From Marinobacter arenosus (GTDB lineage: Bacteria; Pseudomonadota; Gammaproteobacteria; Pseudomonadales; Oleiphilaceae), in NCBI RefSeq assembly GCF_019264345.1, contig NZ_JAHVAO010000004.1:124001-188000 (forward strand): DNA of 64,000 nt, read 5' to 3'. How positions within the stretch are numbered: the first letter of the stretch is position 1; every line of letters begins with the position of its first letter. The translations under genes and the position numbers were made by a program. The notes beneath the pieces were generated by a model. It saw nothing but the letters and a program-made list of their open reading frames with translations, ran no database searches and was not told the DNA's origin. Positions 13,345 through 23,346 of the stretch are shown here, piece after piece.

Positions 13345-14409
13345 ATGACCGAGCTGAAAAATGATCGCTTCCTGCGCGCACTCATGCGCCAGCCTGTTGA
13401 CCGGACGCCCGTATGGATGATGAGGCAGGCTGGCCGTTATCTGCCGGAGTACCGGGCAACCCGCGCAAAAGCCGGCGACTTTCTCAGTCTCTGCAAGAAC
13501 ACGCCACTCGCTTGCGAGGTAACGCTTCAGCCGTTGGAGCGCTACCCACTGGACGCGGCGATTCTGTTCTCCGATATCCTCACGATTCCGGATGCGTTGG
13601 GTCTGGGGCTGTACTTCGAGACCGGTGAGGGCCCCAAATTCAAGCACACCATCCGGTCCGAGGCCGATGTGGCTGCCCTGCCGACACTGAACGCCGAGGT
13701 CGACCTGGACTACGTCATGAACGCCGTGTCCACCATCCGGGGGGCACTCAATGGCAGCGTTCCTCTCATCGGTTTCTCGGGCAGCCCCTGGACCCTGGCG
13801 ACGTACATGATCGAGGGCGGGTCCTCCAAGGATTTCCGGGAAGCCAAGAAGCTCATGTACGGTCAGCCCGAGGTCATGCACCGCTTGCTGGACCATCTGG
13901 CGGAGTCGGTGATCGATTACCTCAACAGCCAGATCAAGGCCGGTGCTCAGGCGGTTCAGATTTTCGACACCTGGGGTGGCGTTCTCAGCAGCTGGGCGTA
14001 CGAAGAGTTCTCCCTTCGGTACATGAAGAAAATTGTCGATGGCCTGGTGCGGGAGCAGGATGGCCGGCGTGTCCCTGTGATCCTGTTTACCAAGAACGGC
14101 GGTCAGTGGCTGGAATCCATTGCGGATACCGGCGCCGACGCCGTTGGTCTCGACTGGACCACCGACATTGGCAATGCCCGCGCCCGGATCGGCGATCGGG
14201 TCACGTTGCAGGGCAACATGGACCCCGCCATGCTGTATGCGCCGCCGGCGCGGATTCGTCAGGAAGTGGCGGATATCTTGCGTCGTTTTGGGACGGGGAC
14301 CGGCCACGTATTCAATCTGGGGCATGGCATTACGCCGGATGTGGATCCCGAGCACGCGAGGGCGTTCATTGAGGCGGTTGTTGAGCTGAGTCCAGAATAC
14401 CACCGCTGA
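13345..14409 (+). CDS. hemE: Uroporphyrinogen decarboxylase
   Basis: HemE decarboxylates uroporphyrinogen III to coproporphyrinogen III in heme synthesis. The frame is open from 13276, but ATG 13345 (MTELKND) gives a 354-residue protein, the usual family length. The conserved substrate-binding motif [16 protein letters not shown] is near the N-terminus, with the catalytic Asp in [13 protein letters not shown] and GHGI near the C-terminus. It is monocistronic by layout: terminator upstream, PilZ gene 120 bases downstream. No clear ribosome binding site is visible ahead of 13345. Confidence 0.96.
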   Translation: MTELKNDRFLRALMRQPVDRTPVWMMRQAGRYLPEYRATRAKAGDFLSLCKNTPLACEVTLQPLERYPLDAAILFSDILTIPDALGLGLYFETGEGPKFKHTIRSEADVAALPTLNAEVDLDYVMNAVSTIRGALNGSVPLIGFSGSPWTLATYMIEGGSSKDFREAKKLMYGQPEVMHRLLDHLAESVIDYLNSQIKAGAQAVQIFDTWGGVLSSWAYEEFSLRYMKKIVDGLVREQDGRRVPVILFTKNGGQWLESIADTGADAVGLDWTTDIGNARARIGDRVTLQGNMDPAMLYAPPARIRQEVADILRRFGTGTGHVFNLGHGITPDVDPEHARAFIEAVVELSPEYHR

Positions 14410-14529
14410 GTGTGAGAGTTCTTTGGCCCGGGCGTGACAGGATTCGACAAGTCCAACGATCCAAGTGGATGTCGCCTCCTGTCCGGTCTATAGTCAGGTA
14501 AAACAAGACTGGTTGACAGGAGTAGCCAC

Positions 14530-14898
14530 TTGCCCGCCAAATCCCCTGAGAAGCGCCGATTTCATCGCATCGAATTTGATGCTCCCTGCGAGCTGCACTG
14601 CCTGGATAGCGTCTGGCCGACCGAGGTCTTGGACATTTGCCTGAAAGGTGTGCTGGTCAAGCGACCGGAAGGGTGGAATGTGCCATTAAAGCAGCCGTGT
14701 GAGGTGATCGTTCACCTGAACGATCATGAGGCGGCCATTGTCATGGCGGTGGAGCTGAGGCACGTTGAGCCGCACAGGCTTGGCTTTAAATGCCAGTACA
14801 TCGATCTGGAAAGTGCCACGCACCTAAAGCGCCTGGTCGAGCTCAATCTCGGTGACCAGGCACTGTTGGAGCGAGAATTCGCCCATCTTATTGATTAG
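14530..14898 (+). CDS. PilZ-domain protein (probable c-di-GMP binder)
   Basis: The 122-residue single-domain protein uses a TTG start at 14530, supported by ACAGGAG about ten bases upstream. It carries the PilZ RxxxR motif (RRFHR, residues 9-13) and a DxSxxG-like motif, here DICLKG (35-40) with Cys in place of Ser, followed by a beta-barrel. The motif suggests cyclic di-GMP binding, which could link this second messenger to motility or surface behaviour; the Ser-to-Cys change makes binding strength uncertain. It is not next to pilus genes and its partner is unknown. The convergent radA stop is 5 bases away. Confidence 0.8.
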   Translation: MPAKSPEKRRFHRIEFDAPCELHCLDSVWPTEVLDICLKGVLVKRPEGWNVPLKQPCEVIVHLNDHEAAIVMAVELRHVEPHRLGFKCQYIDLESATHLKRLVELNLGDQALLEREFAHLID

Positions 14899-14903
14899 CC
14901 GGC

Positions 14904-16280
14904 TTACACGTCTTCCAGGGCAGAGAGCGCATCGCTCAGCTTGGTCACCGGTATTACCTTCATGCCTTCAATGTCTTTTCGGGGTGCATTGGCCTTGGGG
15001 ACCAGTGCCCGGGTAAAGCCGTGCTTCGCCGCTTCGTAGATCCGCTCCTGACCACTGGGAACGGGGCGTATTTCGCCGGAGAGACCCACTTCGCCGAAGA
15101 TCACCAGATCCTGGGGCAGGGCCCGGTCACGGAAGGAAGAGACGATCGCCGCCAGCAGGGCAAGGTCAGCGCTGGTTTCGTTCACCTTCACGCCGCCTAC
15201 CACGTTCACAAACACGTCCTGATCGGACACGTGCATGCCGCCGTGGCGATGCAGAACCGCCAGCAACATGGCCAGGCGGTTCTGGTCCAGGCCAACCGCC
15301 ACCCGGCGCGGGTAGCCTCCCTGGGCCATATCAACCAGTGCCTGAATCTCCACGAGCATGGGGCGGGTGCCTTCCCAGACCACCATCACGACACTGCCCG
15401 GCGCCGCTTCCTCGCCCCGATTGAGGAAAATCGCGCTCGGGTTCTTCACTTCCTTGAGTCCCTGTTCCAGCATCGCGAACACGCCCAGTTCGTTGACGGC
15501 GCCAAATCGATTCTTGATGCCACGAAGCGTGCGGTAGCGGCTGTCGCTGGAGCCTTCCAGCAAGATCGAGCAGTCGATCATGTGCTCCAGCACTTTGGGC
15601 CCGGCCAGGCTGCCGTCCTTGGTAACGTGACCGACGAGGAACAGGATGGTGCCGGTCTGCTTGGCAAAGCGGGTCAGGTAGGCGGCACTTTCTCGAACCT
15701 GGGAGACCGAGCCCGGGGCCGATTCGATGTCCGCCACGTGCATGACCTGGATACTGTCCACCACCAGAATGCGGGGCCTTTCAGCTTCTGCTACCTGCAT
15801 TACCCGCTCGACGCTGGTTTCAGACAGCATTTTCAGATCGCTGGTCGGCAACCCCAGTCGCTTGGCGCGCATGGCAACCTGTTGCAGCGACTCTTCGCCT
15901 GTGACGTAGAGAGCGGGTACGCTAGCAGCCAGGTGGCAAACGGCCTGGAGCAGGAGGGTGCTCTTTCCCGCCCCTGGGTGCCCCCCCATCAGGACGGCGG
16001 AACCTTCCACGAGGCCGCCGCCCAGAACCCGGTCGAACTCCTGCATGCCGGAGCTGATCCGGGGCTGTTCGGCCAGGCTGACGTCGTCCAGGCTCTTGAT
16101 CTCGGACAGGCTGCCGGCGAATCCTTCGAAGCGGGCGCCGCGGGCCCCTTTGGCCGCGCTACTGACGCCCCGAACTTCGCTCACGGTATTCCAGGCCTGG
16201 CAGGCCGTACACTGGCCCTGCCACTTGGAATAGTCGGCACCGCACTCGGTACAGACATAGGCGGTCCTGGTTTTTGCCAT
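14904..16280 (-). CDS. radA: DNA repair protein RadA
   Basis: RadA is a DnaB-like helicase/RecA-type ATPase that drives branch migration during recombination. The 458-residue protein has the N-terminal zinc finger (C10, C13, C24, C27), Walker A GGHPGAGKST, the RadA-specific KNRFG motif (IKNRFGAVNE), and a C-terminal Lon-protease-like domain without a usable catalytic Ser/Lys dyad in the visible motifs, as usual for the family. Its ATG overlaps the ettA stop by one base (TGATG), so the two are co-translated. Confidence 0.96.
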   Translation of the reverse strand: MAKTRTAYVCTECGADYSKWQGQCTACQAWNTVSEVRGVSSAAKGARGARFEGFAGSLSEIKSLDDVSLAEQPRISSGMQEFDRVLGGGLVEGSAVLMGGHPGAGKSTLLLQAVCHLAASVPALYVTGEESLQQVAMRAKRLGLPTSDLKMLSETSVERVMQVAEAERPRILVVDSIQVMHVADIESAPGSVSQVRESAAYLTRFAKQTGTILFLVGHVTKDGSLAGPKVLEHMIDCSILLEGSSDSRYRTLRGIKNRFGAVNELGVFAMLEQGLKEVKNPSAIFLNRGEEAAPGSVVMVVWEGTRPMLVEIQALVDMAQGGYPRRVAVGLDQNRLAMLLAVLHRHGGMHVSDQDVFVNVVGGVKVNETSADLALLAAIVSSFRDRALPQDLVIFGEVGLSGEIRPVPSGQERIYEAAKHGFTRALVPKANAPRKDIEGMKVIPVTKLSDALSALEDV

Positions 16281-17941
16281 CAGGCCAGCTTCTTGTACTT
16301 CATACGCTGGGGCACCATGGCCGAGTCGCCTTTGCGCTTCTTGTGGTCCTCATCGTATTCGCTGAAGTTACCCTCGAAGTACACGACGTCACCATCGTCC
16401 TCGAACGCTAGGATGTGGGTGGCGACCCGGTCCAGGAACCAGCGGTCGTGCGAGATGACCAGTGCCGCGCCGGGGAAGTTCAGCAGGGCTTCTTCCAGTG
16501 CTCGCAGTGTTTCCACATCGAGGTCGTTGGTCGGCTCATCCAGCAGCAGCACGTTGCCGCCCTGCTTCAGGAGCTTGGCCAGGTGGAGTCGGTTGCGTTC
16601 GCCGCCGGACAGGTCGCCCACGCGTTTCTGCTGGTCGCTGCCCTTGAAATTGAAGCGACCGACGTAGGCCCGGGAGGGGGTCTCGTAATTGCCCACCTTG
16701 ATGATGTCGTTGCCGTCGGAGAGTTCTTCCCAGACCGTCTTGTCGCCGTCCAGATCGCGCATCTGGTCTACGTAGGCCAGTTCAACGGTTTCGCCGACAA
16801 CAATGTCGCCTGCGTCGGGCTTGTCGAAACCGGCAATCATCTTGAACAGGGTGGATTTACCGGCCCCGTTACCACCGATGATGCCAACGATGGCTCCCGG
16901 CGGTACCCGGAACGAAACGTCTTCGTACAGCAGGCGGTCATCGAAGGACTTGCTGATGCCGTCCACTTCGATCACCTTGTCGCCCAGGCGCGGTCCCGGT
17001 GGGATGTACAGCTCGTTGGTTTCGTTGCGCTTCTGGAATTCCTGGGAGCTCATCTCCTCGAAGCGGGCCAGGCGAGCCTTGCTCTTGGATTGGCGGCCCT
17101 TGGCATTGCTGCGCACCCACTCCAGCTCGTGCTTGACGGCCTTCTGGTGGGCTGCCTCCTGCTTGGCCTCCATCTCCAGGCGCTTCTCTTTGTTCTCCAG
17201 CCACTGGCTGTAGTTGCCTTCGAACGGAATGCCGTGGCCACGGTCCAGTTCGAGAATCCAGCCGGCCACGTTGTCCAGGAAGTACCGGTCATGGGTGATG
17301 GCCACGACGGTGCCGGAGTAATCGTGCAGGAAGCGTTCAAGCCAGGCGACGGATTCCGCGTCCAGATGGTTGGTCGGCTCGTCCAGCAGCAGCATGTCGG
17401 GACCGGAGAGCAGCAGGCGGCAGAGAGCCACACGGCGGCGCTCACCACCGGACAGGTTCGTGACCTTTTGGTCCCACGCCGGCAGGCGCAGGGCGTCGGC
17501 GGCCACTTCCATCTTGCGCTCAATGTCATGGCCGTCGGTGGCCTGAATGAAGGCTTCCAGTTCGCCCTGTTTCTTGGCGAGAGCGTCAAAGTCGGCATCC
17601 GGCTCGGCATAGGCAGCGTATACCTTGTCGAGTTCGGCCAGCGCCTCGTGCACGCCGGAAACGGCTTCGTCGACGATTTCCTTGACCGTTTTGGAATCGT
17701 CCAGTTCCGGCTCCTGGGGCAGGTAACCCACGTTGATGCCCGGCTGGGGCCGGGCCTCACCGATGTAATCCTGATCCACGCCCGCCATAATCCGGAGCAG
17801 AGTGGATTTACCGGAACCGTTCAGGCCGAGCACACCGATTTTGGCGCCCGGGAAGAAGCTCAGGGAAATGTCCTTGAGGATTTCACGCTTGGGCGGAACC
17901 ACCTTGCCCACGCGGTTCATGCTGTATACGTACTGGGCCAT
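16280..17941 (-). CDS. ettA: Energy-dependent translational throttle protein EttA (ABC-F)
   Basis: The 553-residue ABC-F ATPase starts at ATG 17941 (MAQYVYSMNRVGK), the conserved EttA N-terminus; the frame runs 8 codons further upstream. It has two nucleotide-binding domains with Walker A motifs GLNGSGKST and GGNGAGKST and signatures LSGGERRRVAL and LSGGERNRLHL. The domains are joined by a basic linker rich in Lys/Glu (KEKRLEMEAKQEAAHQKA) that contacts the tRNA. There are no membrane segments. The family gates translation elongation at the ribosomal E site according to ADP/ATP ratio. It lies upstream of, and overlaps, radA. Confidence 0.95.
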   Translation of the reverse strand: MAQYVYSMNRVGKVVPPKREILKDISLSFFPGAKIGVLGLNGSGKSTLLRIMAGVDQDYIGEARPQPGINVGYLPQEPELDDSKTVKEIVDEAVSGVHEALAELDKVYAAYAEPDADFDALAKKQGELEAFIQATDGHDIERKMEVAADALRLPAWDQKVTNLSGGERRRVALCRLLLSGPDMLLLDEPTNHLDAESVAWLERFLHDYSGTVVAITHDRYFLDNVAGWILELDRGHGIPFEGNYSQWLENKEKRLEMEAKQEAAHQKAVKHELEWVRSNAKGRQSKSKARLARFEEMSSQEFQKRNETNELYIPPGPRLGDKVIEVDGISKSFDDRLLYEDVSFRVPPGAIVGIIGGNGAGKSTLFKMIAGFDKPDAGDIVVGETVELAYVDQMRDLDGDKTVWEELSDGNDIIKVGNYETPSRAYVGRFNFKGSDQQKRVGDLSGGERNRLHLAKLLKQGGNVLLLDEPTNDLDVETLRALEEALLNFPGAALVISHDRWFLDRVATHILAFEDDGDVVYFEGNFSEYDEDHKKRKGDSAMVPQRMKYKKLA

Positions 17942-18204
17942 AACTGGCTGTGTCCTCTGTTGCAATCTGAGGTAAATAAAAGGAACTCGCAGATAAGCCC
18001 CGTAAGGTAGCGAAACCGGGAAGCTATAGCAATTGAGGGAAATCGCAGGTTGCGGTGTGACGGTTTCTGCGGAGGGCCTGCAGGGCCTATAAAAGATGAT
18101 TTTTTACCCATTTGTAAGATAGAATAGCGGCCCAATTTTTCAGGGAGCCTGCGGAGATATCCAAAGCTCTCCGGGCCAGCCAAGCACACAGGGGCAGCGC
18201 ATCC

Positions 18205-19458
18205 ATGTTTAATCGTGATATGAAAATCGCCGGCTTTGACGACGAACTCTGGAACGCCATGCAGGCGGAAGAGAAACGCCAGGAAGCTCACATCGAGTTG
18301 ATTGCATCCGAGAACTACACCAGCCCGCGCGTGATGGAAGCGCAGGGTAGCGTGCTGACCAACAAGTATGCAGAAGGCTACCCTGGTAAGCGCTACTACG
18401 GCGGCTGCGAGTTTGTAGACATCGCTGAAGATCTGGCGATTGATCGCGCCAAGGAACTGTTTGGTGCCGCCTACGCCAACGTGCAGCCACACTCCGGCTC
18501 CCAGGCCAACTCCGCCGTGTTCATGGCGCTGCTGAAGCCCGGTGACACGGTTCTGGGCATGAGCCTCGCGCACGGTGGTCACCTGACCCACGGCGCCAGC
18601 GTCAACTTCTCCGGCAAAATCTACAATGCCGTTCAATACGGTCTGAATCCGGACACCGGCCTGATCGATTATGACGAAGTGGAAGCCCTGGCGGTTGAGC
18701 ATAAGCCGAAGATGATCATTGCCGGCTTCTCGGCTTATTCCCAGGAGCTGGATTTTGCCCGCTTCCGTGAAATTGCCGACAAGGTCGGTGCTTACCTCTT
18801 TGTCGATATGGCGCACGTGGCCGGTCTCGTTGCGGCGGGTGTTTACCCGGATCCAGTGCCTCATGCCCATGTCGTTGCCACGACAACCCACAAGACGCTG
18901 CGAGGCCCTCGCGGTGGTCTGATCCTGGCCTGTGACGATGCCGACCTGCAGAAGAAGCTGAACTCCGCGGTGTTCCCGGGTGGCCAGGGTGGTCCGTTGA
19001 TGCACGTGATTGCAGCCAAGGCCGTCTGCTTTAAGGAAGCCATGAGTGACGAGTTCAAGACCTACCAGAAGCAGGTGGTCAAGAACGCCAGTGCCATGGC
19101 GCAGGTATTCGTCGAGCGCGGCTATGACGTGGTGTCCGGCGGTACCAAGAACCACCTGTTTCTGGTGAGCCTGATCAAACAGGACATTACTGGCAAGGAT
19201 GCGGATGCGGCGCTTGGACGTGCCCACATCACCGTCAACAAGAACGCGGTTCCCAACGACCCGCGCTCGCCGTTCGTGACTTCCGGTCTGCGTATTGGCA
19301 CACCGGCAATCACCACCCGCGGTTTCGGTGAATCCGAAAGCCGCGATCTGGCCGGTTGGATTTGCGACATTCTCGACAACCTCGAAGACGAAGCCGTGAA
19401 TAGCCGTGTGCGCGAGCAGGTAGCTGCTTTGTGTGCCCGTTTCCCGGTCTACGGCTAA
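18205..19458 (+). CDS. glyA: Serine hydroxymethyltransferase
   Basis: GlyA interconverts serine and glycine with tetrahydrofolate, the main source of one-carbon units. The 417-residue length equals that of E. coli GlyA. The PLP lysine is K230 in [13 protein letters not shown]; the N-terminal [12 protein letters not shown] and the [10 protein letters not shown] substrate-loop motifs are intact. A 263-base spacer separates it from the divergent ettA and should hold both promoters; a TAGAAT box at 18120 is a possible -10, without a convincing -35. Confidence 0.98.
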   Translation: MFNRDMKIAGFDDELWNAMQAEEKRQEAHIELIASENYTSPRVMEAQGSVLTNKYAEGYPGKRYYGGCEFVDIAEDLAIDRAKELFGAAYANVQPHSGSQANSAVFMALLKPGDTVLGMSLAHGGHLTHGASVNFSGKIYNAVQYGLNPDTGLIDYDEVEALAVEHKPKMIIAGFSAYSQELDFARFREIADKVGAYLFVDMAHVAGLVAAGVYPDPVPHAHVVATTTHKTLRGPRGGLILACDDADLQKKLNSAVFPGGQGGPLMHVIAAKAVCFKEAMSDEFKTYQKQVVKNASAMAQVFVERGYDVVSGGTKNHLFLVSLIKQDITGKDADAALGRAHITVNKNAVPNDPRSPFVTSGLRIGTPAITTRGFGESESRDLAGWICDILDNLEDEAVNSRVREQVAALCARFPVYG

Positions 19459-19477
19459 ACTTCAGGCTAGACCTGCC

Positions 19478-19507
19478 GCGCCGGAGACCTGACTGGGTGT
19501 CCGGCGC
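19478..19507 (+). terminator. Possible weak terminator or hairpin between glyA and nrdR
   Basis: GCGCCGGA (19478-19485) pairs perfectly with TCCGGCGC (19500-19507) across a 14-base loop. No T run follows, so termination is uncertain and read-through into nrdR is possible. Confidence 0.4.
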
Positions 19508-19533
19508 TGGCTTCCTCTCCGGAGTCTCTGACT

Positions 19534-20052
19534 ATGCATTGTCCCTTCTGTGGTGAAGCAGATACCAAGGTAATTGACTCGCGACTCGTTGCCGAGGGCG
19601 ATCAGGTGCGTCGCCGCCGGGAATGCCTGTCATGCCATGAGCGCTTCACCACATTTGAGTCTGCAGAGCTGGTGATGCCGCGGGTCGTCAAGCAGGACGG
19701 CATTCGTCAGCCCTTCGACGAGGAAAAACTGCGGTCCGGTATCATGAAGGCCCTGGAGAAACGCCCGGTAAGCATTGAGCAGATTGACGCGGCCCTGAAT
19801 CGCATCAAGTACCGGCTCCGCGCCACCGGCGAGCGGGAGATCAAATCAATGCAATTGGGCGAAGAGGTGATGACCGAGCTTAGACAGCTCGACAAGGTTG
19901 CCTATGTCCGGTTCGCATCGGTTTATCGCAGCTTTCAGGACATCAACGAATTCAAGGAAGAGATCGAGCGACTGTCGGCGACCAACGGCGAGAATGCAGT
20001 GGATGTTGCCAAGGCGTTGGCCGATAACCATTCCGCAAAAGGAAAAGCATGA
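19534..20052 (+). CDS. nrdR: Transcriptional repressor NrdR
   Basis: NrdR represses ribonucleotide reductase genes according to dATP/ATP. The 172-residue protein begins with the zinc ribbon (C3, C6, C31, C34) followed by an ATP-cone domain (about 49-139) with [20 protein letters not shown]. It has a slightly long Ala/Lys-rich C-terminus. Its stop overlaps ribD by 4 bases, so it leads the riboflavin operon, the same neighbour as in Pseudomonas and E. coli. Confidence 0.97.
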   Translation: MHCPFCGEADTKVIDSRLVAEGDQVRRRRECLSCHERFTTFESAELVMPRVVKQDGIRQPFDEEKLRSGIMKALEKRPVSIEQIDAALNRIKYRLRATGEREIKSMQLGEEVMTELRQLDKVAYVRFASVYRSFQDINEFKEEIERLSATNGENAVDVAKALADNHSAKGKA

Positions 20053-21164
20053 CCGAGGTTCGTGATCGGGCCATGATGGCGCGTGCCATTCAGCTTGCCT
20101 GGCGCGGTCGCTATTCAACGCATCCGAACCCCAGGGTTGGCTGTGTTATCGCCCGTGGCAACGACATTCTGGGCGAGGGCTGGCACGAGCGAGCCGGAGA
20201 AGCCCATGCCGAAATTCGCGCCCTGAGCCAGGCCGGCCCGTCTGCTCGAGGCGCAACGGCCTACGTGACACTTGAGCCGTGTAGCCATTTCGGGCGAACG
20301 CCTCCCTGCGCTAGGGCGCTGATCGATGCGGGTGTGGCCCACGTGTTTGCGGCCACCAAGGACCCCAATCCGTCGGTATCTGGACGGGGCCTCGAGTTGC
20401 TCCGAGAAGCCGGCGTACAGGTTACCGAAGGGTTGCTGGCGGACGAAGCCGCGCGACTGAACCCCGGGTTTATGAAGCGCATGAATACCGGTCGGCCCTG
20501 GGTGCGGCTGAAGATGGCTGCGAGCCTCGATGGTCGCACGGCGATGGCATCCGGTGAGAGTCAGTGGATTACCGGCAGTGAGGCGCGCCAGGACGTGCAG
20601 CGCCTTCGGGCGATCAGCGATGCGATCGTGACCGGCGTCGGTACCGTCCTGGCGGACGATCCGTCACTGACGGTACGACGGGAAGAGCTGGGGGACATCG
20701 GAGACGCCACCGAACCTTCCCGGCAGCCGCTGCGAGTCATTGCGGATCGGGATGCCCGGACACCGCCTTCCGCAAACATCCTGCAGGGCGGCAATGTTCA
20801 GGTTTTCTGCGCCTCGTCCACCCTGGCAACGGCTCCTGCCCAGGATCTGGCCGCTCTGGGCGTCAGCGTCAACGGCGTGGCCTGGAAGGATAACGGCATT
20901 GATGTCGCAGAACTGCTGGACTCCCTGGGCGAGCTCGGCATTAACGAGTTGCTGGTTGAGGCCGGCCCGACGCTCGCGGGCACCTTTATCAGTGAAGGAT
21001 TGGTCGATGAGCTCTGGCTCTATCAGGCCCCTGTTTTCCTGGGCAGTACAGGGCGACCCACGGCGCATCTGCCTTTGGAATCAATGGCGGATAAAGTGCA
21101 ATGGACGGTGCTGGACCGACGTCAGGTGGGTGAGGATCAGCGTCTGATCCTGGCGCGCCGGTAA
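20049..21164 (+). CDS. ribD: Riboflavin biosynthesis deaminase/reductase RibD
   Basis: RibD carries out the second and third steps from GTP in riboflavin synthesis. In 371 residues the N-terminal deaminase domain shows the zinc site HAE (about residue 54) and [11 protein letters not shown] (about 80-90). The C-terminal reductase domain includes [15 protein letters not shown] and the [13 protein letters not shown] loop. It overlaps nrdR by 4 bases. In related genomes ribE (riboflavin synthase) follows; here the next gene is ribBX after only 64 bases. Confidence 0.96.
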   Translation: MTEVRDRAMMARAIQLAWRGRYSTHPNPRVGCVIARGNDILGEGWHERAGEAHAEIRALSQAGPSARGATAYVTLEPCSHFGRTPPCARALIDAGVAHVFAATKDPNPSVSGRGLELLREAGVQVTEGLLADEAARLNPGFMKRMNTGRPWVRLKMAASLDGRTAMASGESQWITGSEARQDVQRLRAISDAIVTGVGTVLADDPSLTVRREELGDIGDATEPSRQPLRVIADRDARTPPSANILQGGNVQVFCASSTLATAPAQDLAALGVSVNGVAWKDNGIDVAELLDSLGELGINELLVEAGPTLAGTFISEGLVDELWLYQAPVFLGSTGRPTAHLPLESMADKVQWTVLDRRQVGEDQRLILARR

Positions 21165-21185
21165 TCAATAAATTCACGGTGTTCT

Positions 21186-21202
21186 GACAGCGCGACGCTG
21201 TC
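21186..21202 (+). other. Short hairpin in the ribD-ribBX gap
   Basis: GACAGCG (21186-21192) and CGCTGTC (21196-21202) form a perfect 7-bp stem with a 3-base loop in the place where ribE would normally sit. There is no T tract. No FMN-riboswitch-like sequence is visible, and the gap is too short for one. Confidence 0.45.
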
Positions 21203-21228
21203 GGTTAACCGCAAGGGTGCAAAACCGT

Positions 21229-22347
21229 ATGGCACTGAACAGCATTGAAGAAATCATTGAAGACATCCGTCAGGGTAAAATGGTCATTCTGATGGACGAC
21301 GAGGATCGCGAAAATGAAGGCGATCTGGTGATGGCTGCTGAACACTGCTCGGCTGAAGCCATCAACTTTATGGCGCGCTTTGGTCGTGGCCTGATCTGCA
21401 TGCCCATGACCCGCGACCGCTGCGAACAGTTGGGGCTTCCGCTGATGGTGCAGCAGAATGCCTCGGGGTTCGGCACCAAGTTCACGCTGTCGATCGAGGC
21501 AAAGGAAGGCGTCACCACTGGCATCTCCGCCGCCGATCGTGCCCGTACCGTACAGGCTGCGGTCGCCCGTGACGCCAAGGCGTCGGATCTGGTGCAGCCG
21601 GGTCACATCTTTCCGTTGATGGCGGATCCGGGTGGTGTGCTCAGCCGCGCCGGGCATACGGAGGCTTCCTGTGATCTGGCGGCACTGGCTGGTTCAGAAC
21701 CAGCGGGGGTGATCTGCGAGATCATGAACGACGATGGCTCCATGGCGCGTCGGGAGGATCTCGAACGTTTTGCGGAGGAGCACGATCTCAAGATTGGCAC
21801 CATTGCCGACCTGATTCACTACCGCACCATGAACGAGCGCACCATCGAGTGTGTGGAAGAAAACAAGCTGGACACCGAGTATGGCGAGTTCAGCCTGCGA
21901 ACCTACCGGGATAATATTCAGGGCTCCACCCATCTGGCCATGGTCATGGGAGAGATCAGTGCCGACGAACCGGTCCACGTGCGCGTGCACATCACCGACA
22001 CGCTGAGAGACCTGTTGGGTGCCCGCCGCAAGGATTCCCGCAGCTGGCCGTTGCACCATGCCCTGGAAAAAGTGGCCGCAGAAGGCAAGGGTGTCGTGGT
22101 GCTGCTGAACAGCGCCGAGGACAGCTACAACCTGGAAGACCGTATTCACGAGTTCTTTGACGAAGGGCAGGGCTCCGCTGGCAAGGGCAGCTCCGGTGTC
22201 TATTTCACGGTCGGTACCGGCTCGCAGATTTTGCGGGACCTGGGTGTTGGCAAGATGCGCCTGTTGAGTCCCCCGATCAAGTTCTCGGCCATTTCCGGAT
22301 TCGATCTGGAAGTGGTTGAATACGTCCCCTACACCCCGAATGATTAA
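21229..22347 (+). CDS. 3,4-dihydroxy-2-butanone-4-phosphate synthase with degenerate RibA domain (RibBX type)
   Basis: The N-terminal half (about residues 1-200) is a RibB domain with the acidic active-site loop [19 protein letters not shown], and [10 protein letters not shown]; it makes the four-carbon unit of riboflavin from ribulose 5-phosphate. The C-terminal half has the GTP cyclohydrolase II fold, but where RibA has its zinc cysteines (SECLTGD...CDCG) this protein reads [19 protein letters not shown], with no cysteine. GTP cyclohydrolase activity is therefore almost certainly absent, as in RibBX proteins. ATG 21229 (372 residues) is preferred over GTG 21217 because AAGGGT lies at a proper distance. 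Confidence 0.92.
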   Translation: MALNSIEEIIEDIRQGKMVILMDDEDRENEGDLVMAAEHCSAEAINFMARFGRGLICMPMTRDRCEQLGLPLMVQQNASGFGTKFTLSIEAKEGVTTGISAADRARTVQAAVARDAKASDLVQPGHIFPLMADPGGVLSRAGHTEASCDLAALAGSEPAGVICEIMNDDGSMARREDLERFAEEHDLKIGTIADLIHYRTMNERTIECVEENKLDTEYGEFSLRTYRDNIQGSTHLAMVMGEISADEPVHVRVHITDTLRDLLGARRKDSRSWPLHHALEKVAAEGKGVVVLLNSAEDSYNLEDRIHEFFDEGQGSAGKGSSGVYFTVGTGSQILRDLGVGKMRLLSPPIKFSAISGFDLEVVEYVPYTPND

Positions 22348-22390
22348 CCCGGTCTGGACCCCAATGTCCGGACCCGTGAAGGAGCCATGC

Positions 22391-22867
22391 ATGGCAGATA
22401 TCAAAGTAATTGAAGGTGACTTTACCCAGTGCAGCGGTCGTTATGCACTCGTGGTTGGCCGGTTTAACGGTTTTGTGGTCGAGAGCCTGGTTGAGGGTGC
22501 CATCGATACCCTGCGTCGCCACGGTATTTCCACTGATGACATCGAGATCATCCGTGTGCCCGGCGCTTACGAAATGCCACTGGCGGTGAAGCGCGTGGCC
22601 GAAACCTCGAACTTCGACGCCATCATTGCCCTGGGCGCGGTTATCCGTGGCGGTACTCCCCATTTCGAGTACGTTGCTGGTGAAGCCTCCAGTGGTCTGG
22701 GTGCGGTCAGCCTTGAGACCGATGTGCCCGTTACTTTCGGAGTGCTGACGGTGGATTCGATCGAGCAGGCCATTGAGCGTTCAGGCACCAAGGCCGGTAA
22801 CAAAGGCGCCGAAGCCGCGGTTACCGCACTGGAAATGGTCAGCCTGTTCAAGAAACTGGGTGGGTGA
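22391..22867 (+). CDS. ribH: 6,7-dimethyl-8-ribityllumazine synthase
   Basis: RibH condenses the RibB and RibD products to lumazine. The start at 22391 (MADIKVIEG) follows AAGGAGCC and gives the usual 158 residues; the frame extends further upstream but overlaps ribBX. Visible motifs are [51 protein letters not shown], and NKGAEAA near the C-terminus. Its TGA overlaps the nusB ATG. Confidence 0.97.
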   Translation: MADIKVIEGDFTQCSGRYALVVGRFNGFVVESLVEGAIDTLRRHGISTDDIEIIRVPGAYEMPLAVKRVAETSNFDAIIALGAVIRGGTPHFEYVAGEASSGLGAVSLETDVPVTFGVLTVDSIEQAIERSGTKAGNKGAEAAVTALEMVSLFKKLGG

Positions 22868-23343
22868 TGAGCGCAACTGACGACAACGCCCCCCAGCCCG
22901 CGCCGACCGGTCAGCCCAAAGCGGGCGACCGACGCCGTGCGCGCGCGCTGGCGATGCAGGGGCTGTATCAGCGACACTTCAGCAAGAGCTCGATCTCGGA
23001 TATTGAGGCCGAGTTCATGGTCGATAACGACATGAGCAAGGTAGACCAGCTGTATTTCCGCGACTTGCTCCGTGGTGTGCATCGCGAGCAGGCCGACCTG
23101 GATAAGCTCCTGGAACCTTTTCTCGACCGACCGCTTCACGAAGTCGATCCCATTGAGTTGGCCATCGTGCGCCTGGGCGCCTACGAGTTGAAACACCGGT
23201 TGGACGTTCCCTACAAGGTGGTGATCAACGAAGGCATCGAGATGGCCAAACGGTTTGGCGGCACCGAGGGCCATAAGTTCGTAAACAGCATTCTGGACAA
23301 ACTCAGTCGTCGTTTGCGCCTGGCCGAGATGCGTCCCCGGTAG
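22867..23343 (+). CDS. nusB: Transcription antitermination factor NusB
   Basis: NusB, with NusE (S10), binds boxA RNA for rRNA antitermination. The 158-residue all-helical protein contains RRRARALAMQGLYQ near the start and a C-terminal KFVNSILDKLSRRLR helix. The start shares one base with the ribH stop (TGATG); GTG 22864 is an alternative. The N-terminal 20 residues are a Pro/Asp-rich extension ahead of the conserved fold. Confidence 0.95.
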   Translation: MSATDDNAPQPAPTGQPKAGDRRRARALAMQGLYQRHFSKSSISDIEAEFMVDNDMSKVDQLYFRDLLRGVHREQADLDKLLEPFLDRPLHEVDPIELAIVRLGAYELKHRLDVPYKVVINEGIEMAKRFGGTEGHKFVNSILDKLSRRLRLAEMRPR

Positions 23344-23346
23344 GGT

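Noticed and set aside
15021..18010. Long antisense frames opposite radA and ettA
   Set aside because: Compositional shadows of two well-conserved genes; the products show no family motifs.
21165..21228. FMN riboswitch ahead of ribBX
   Set aside because: The spacer is far too short and none of the conserved FMN-aptamer sequence is present.
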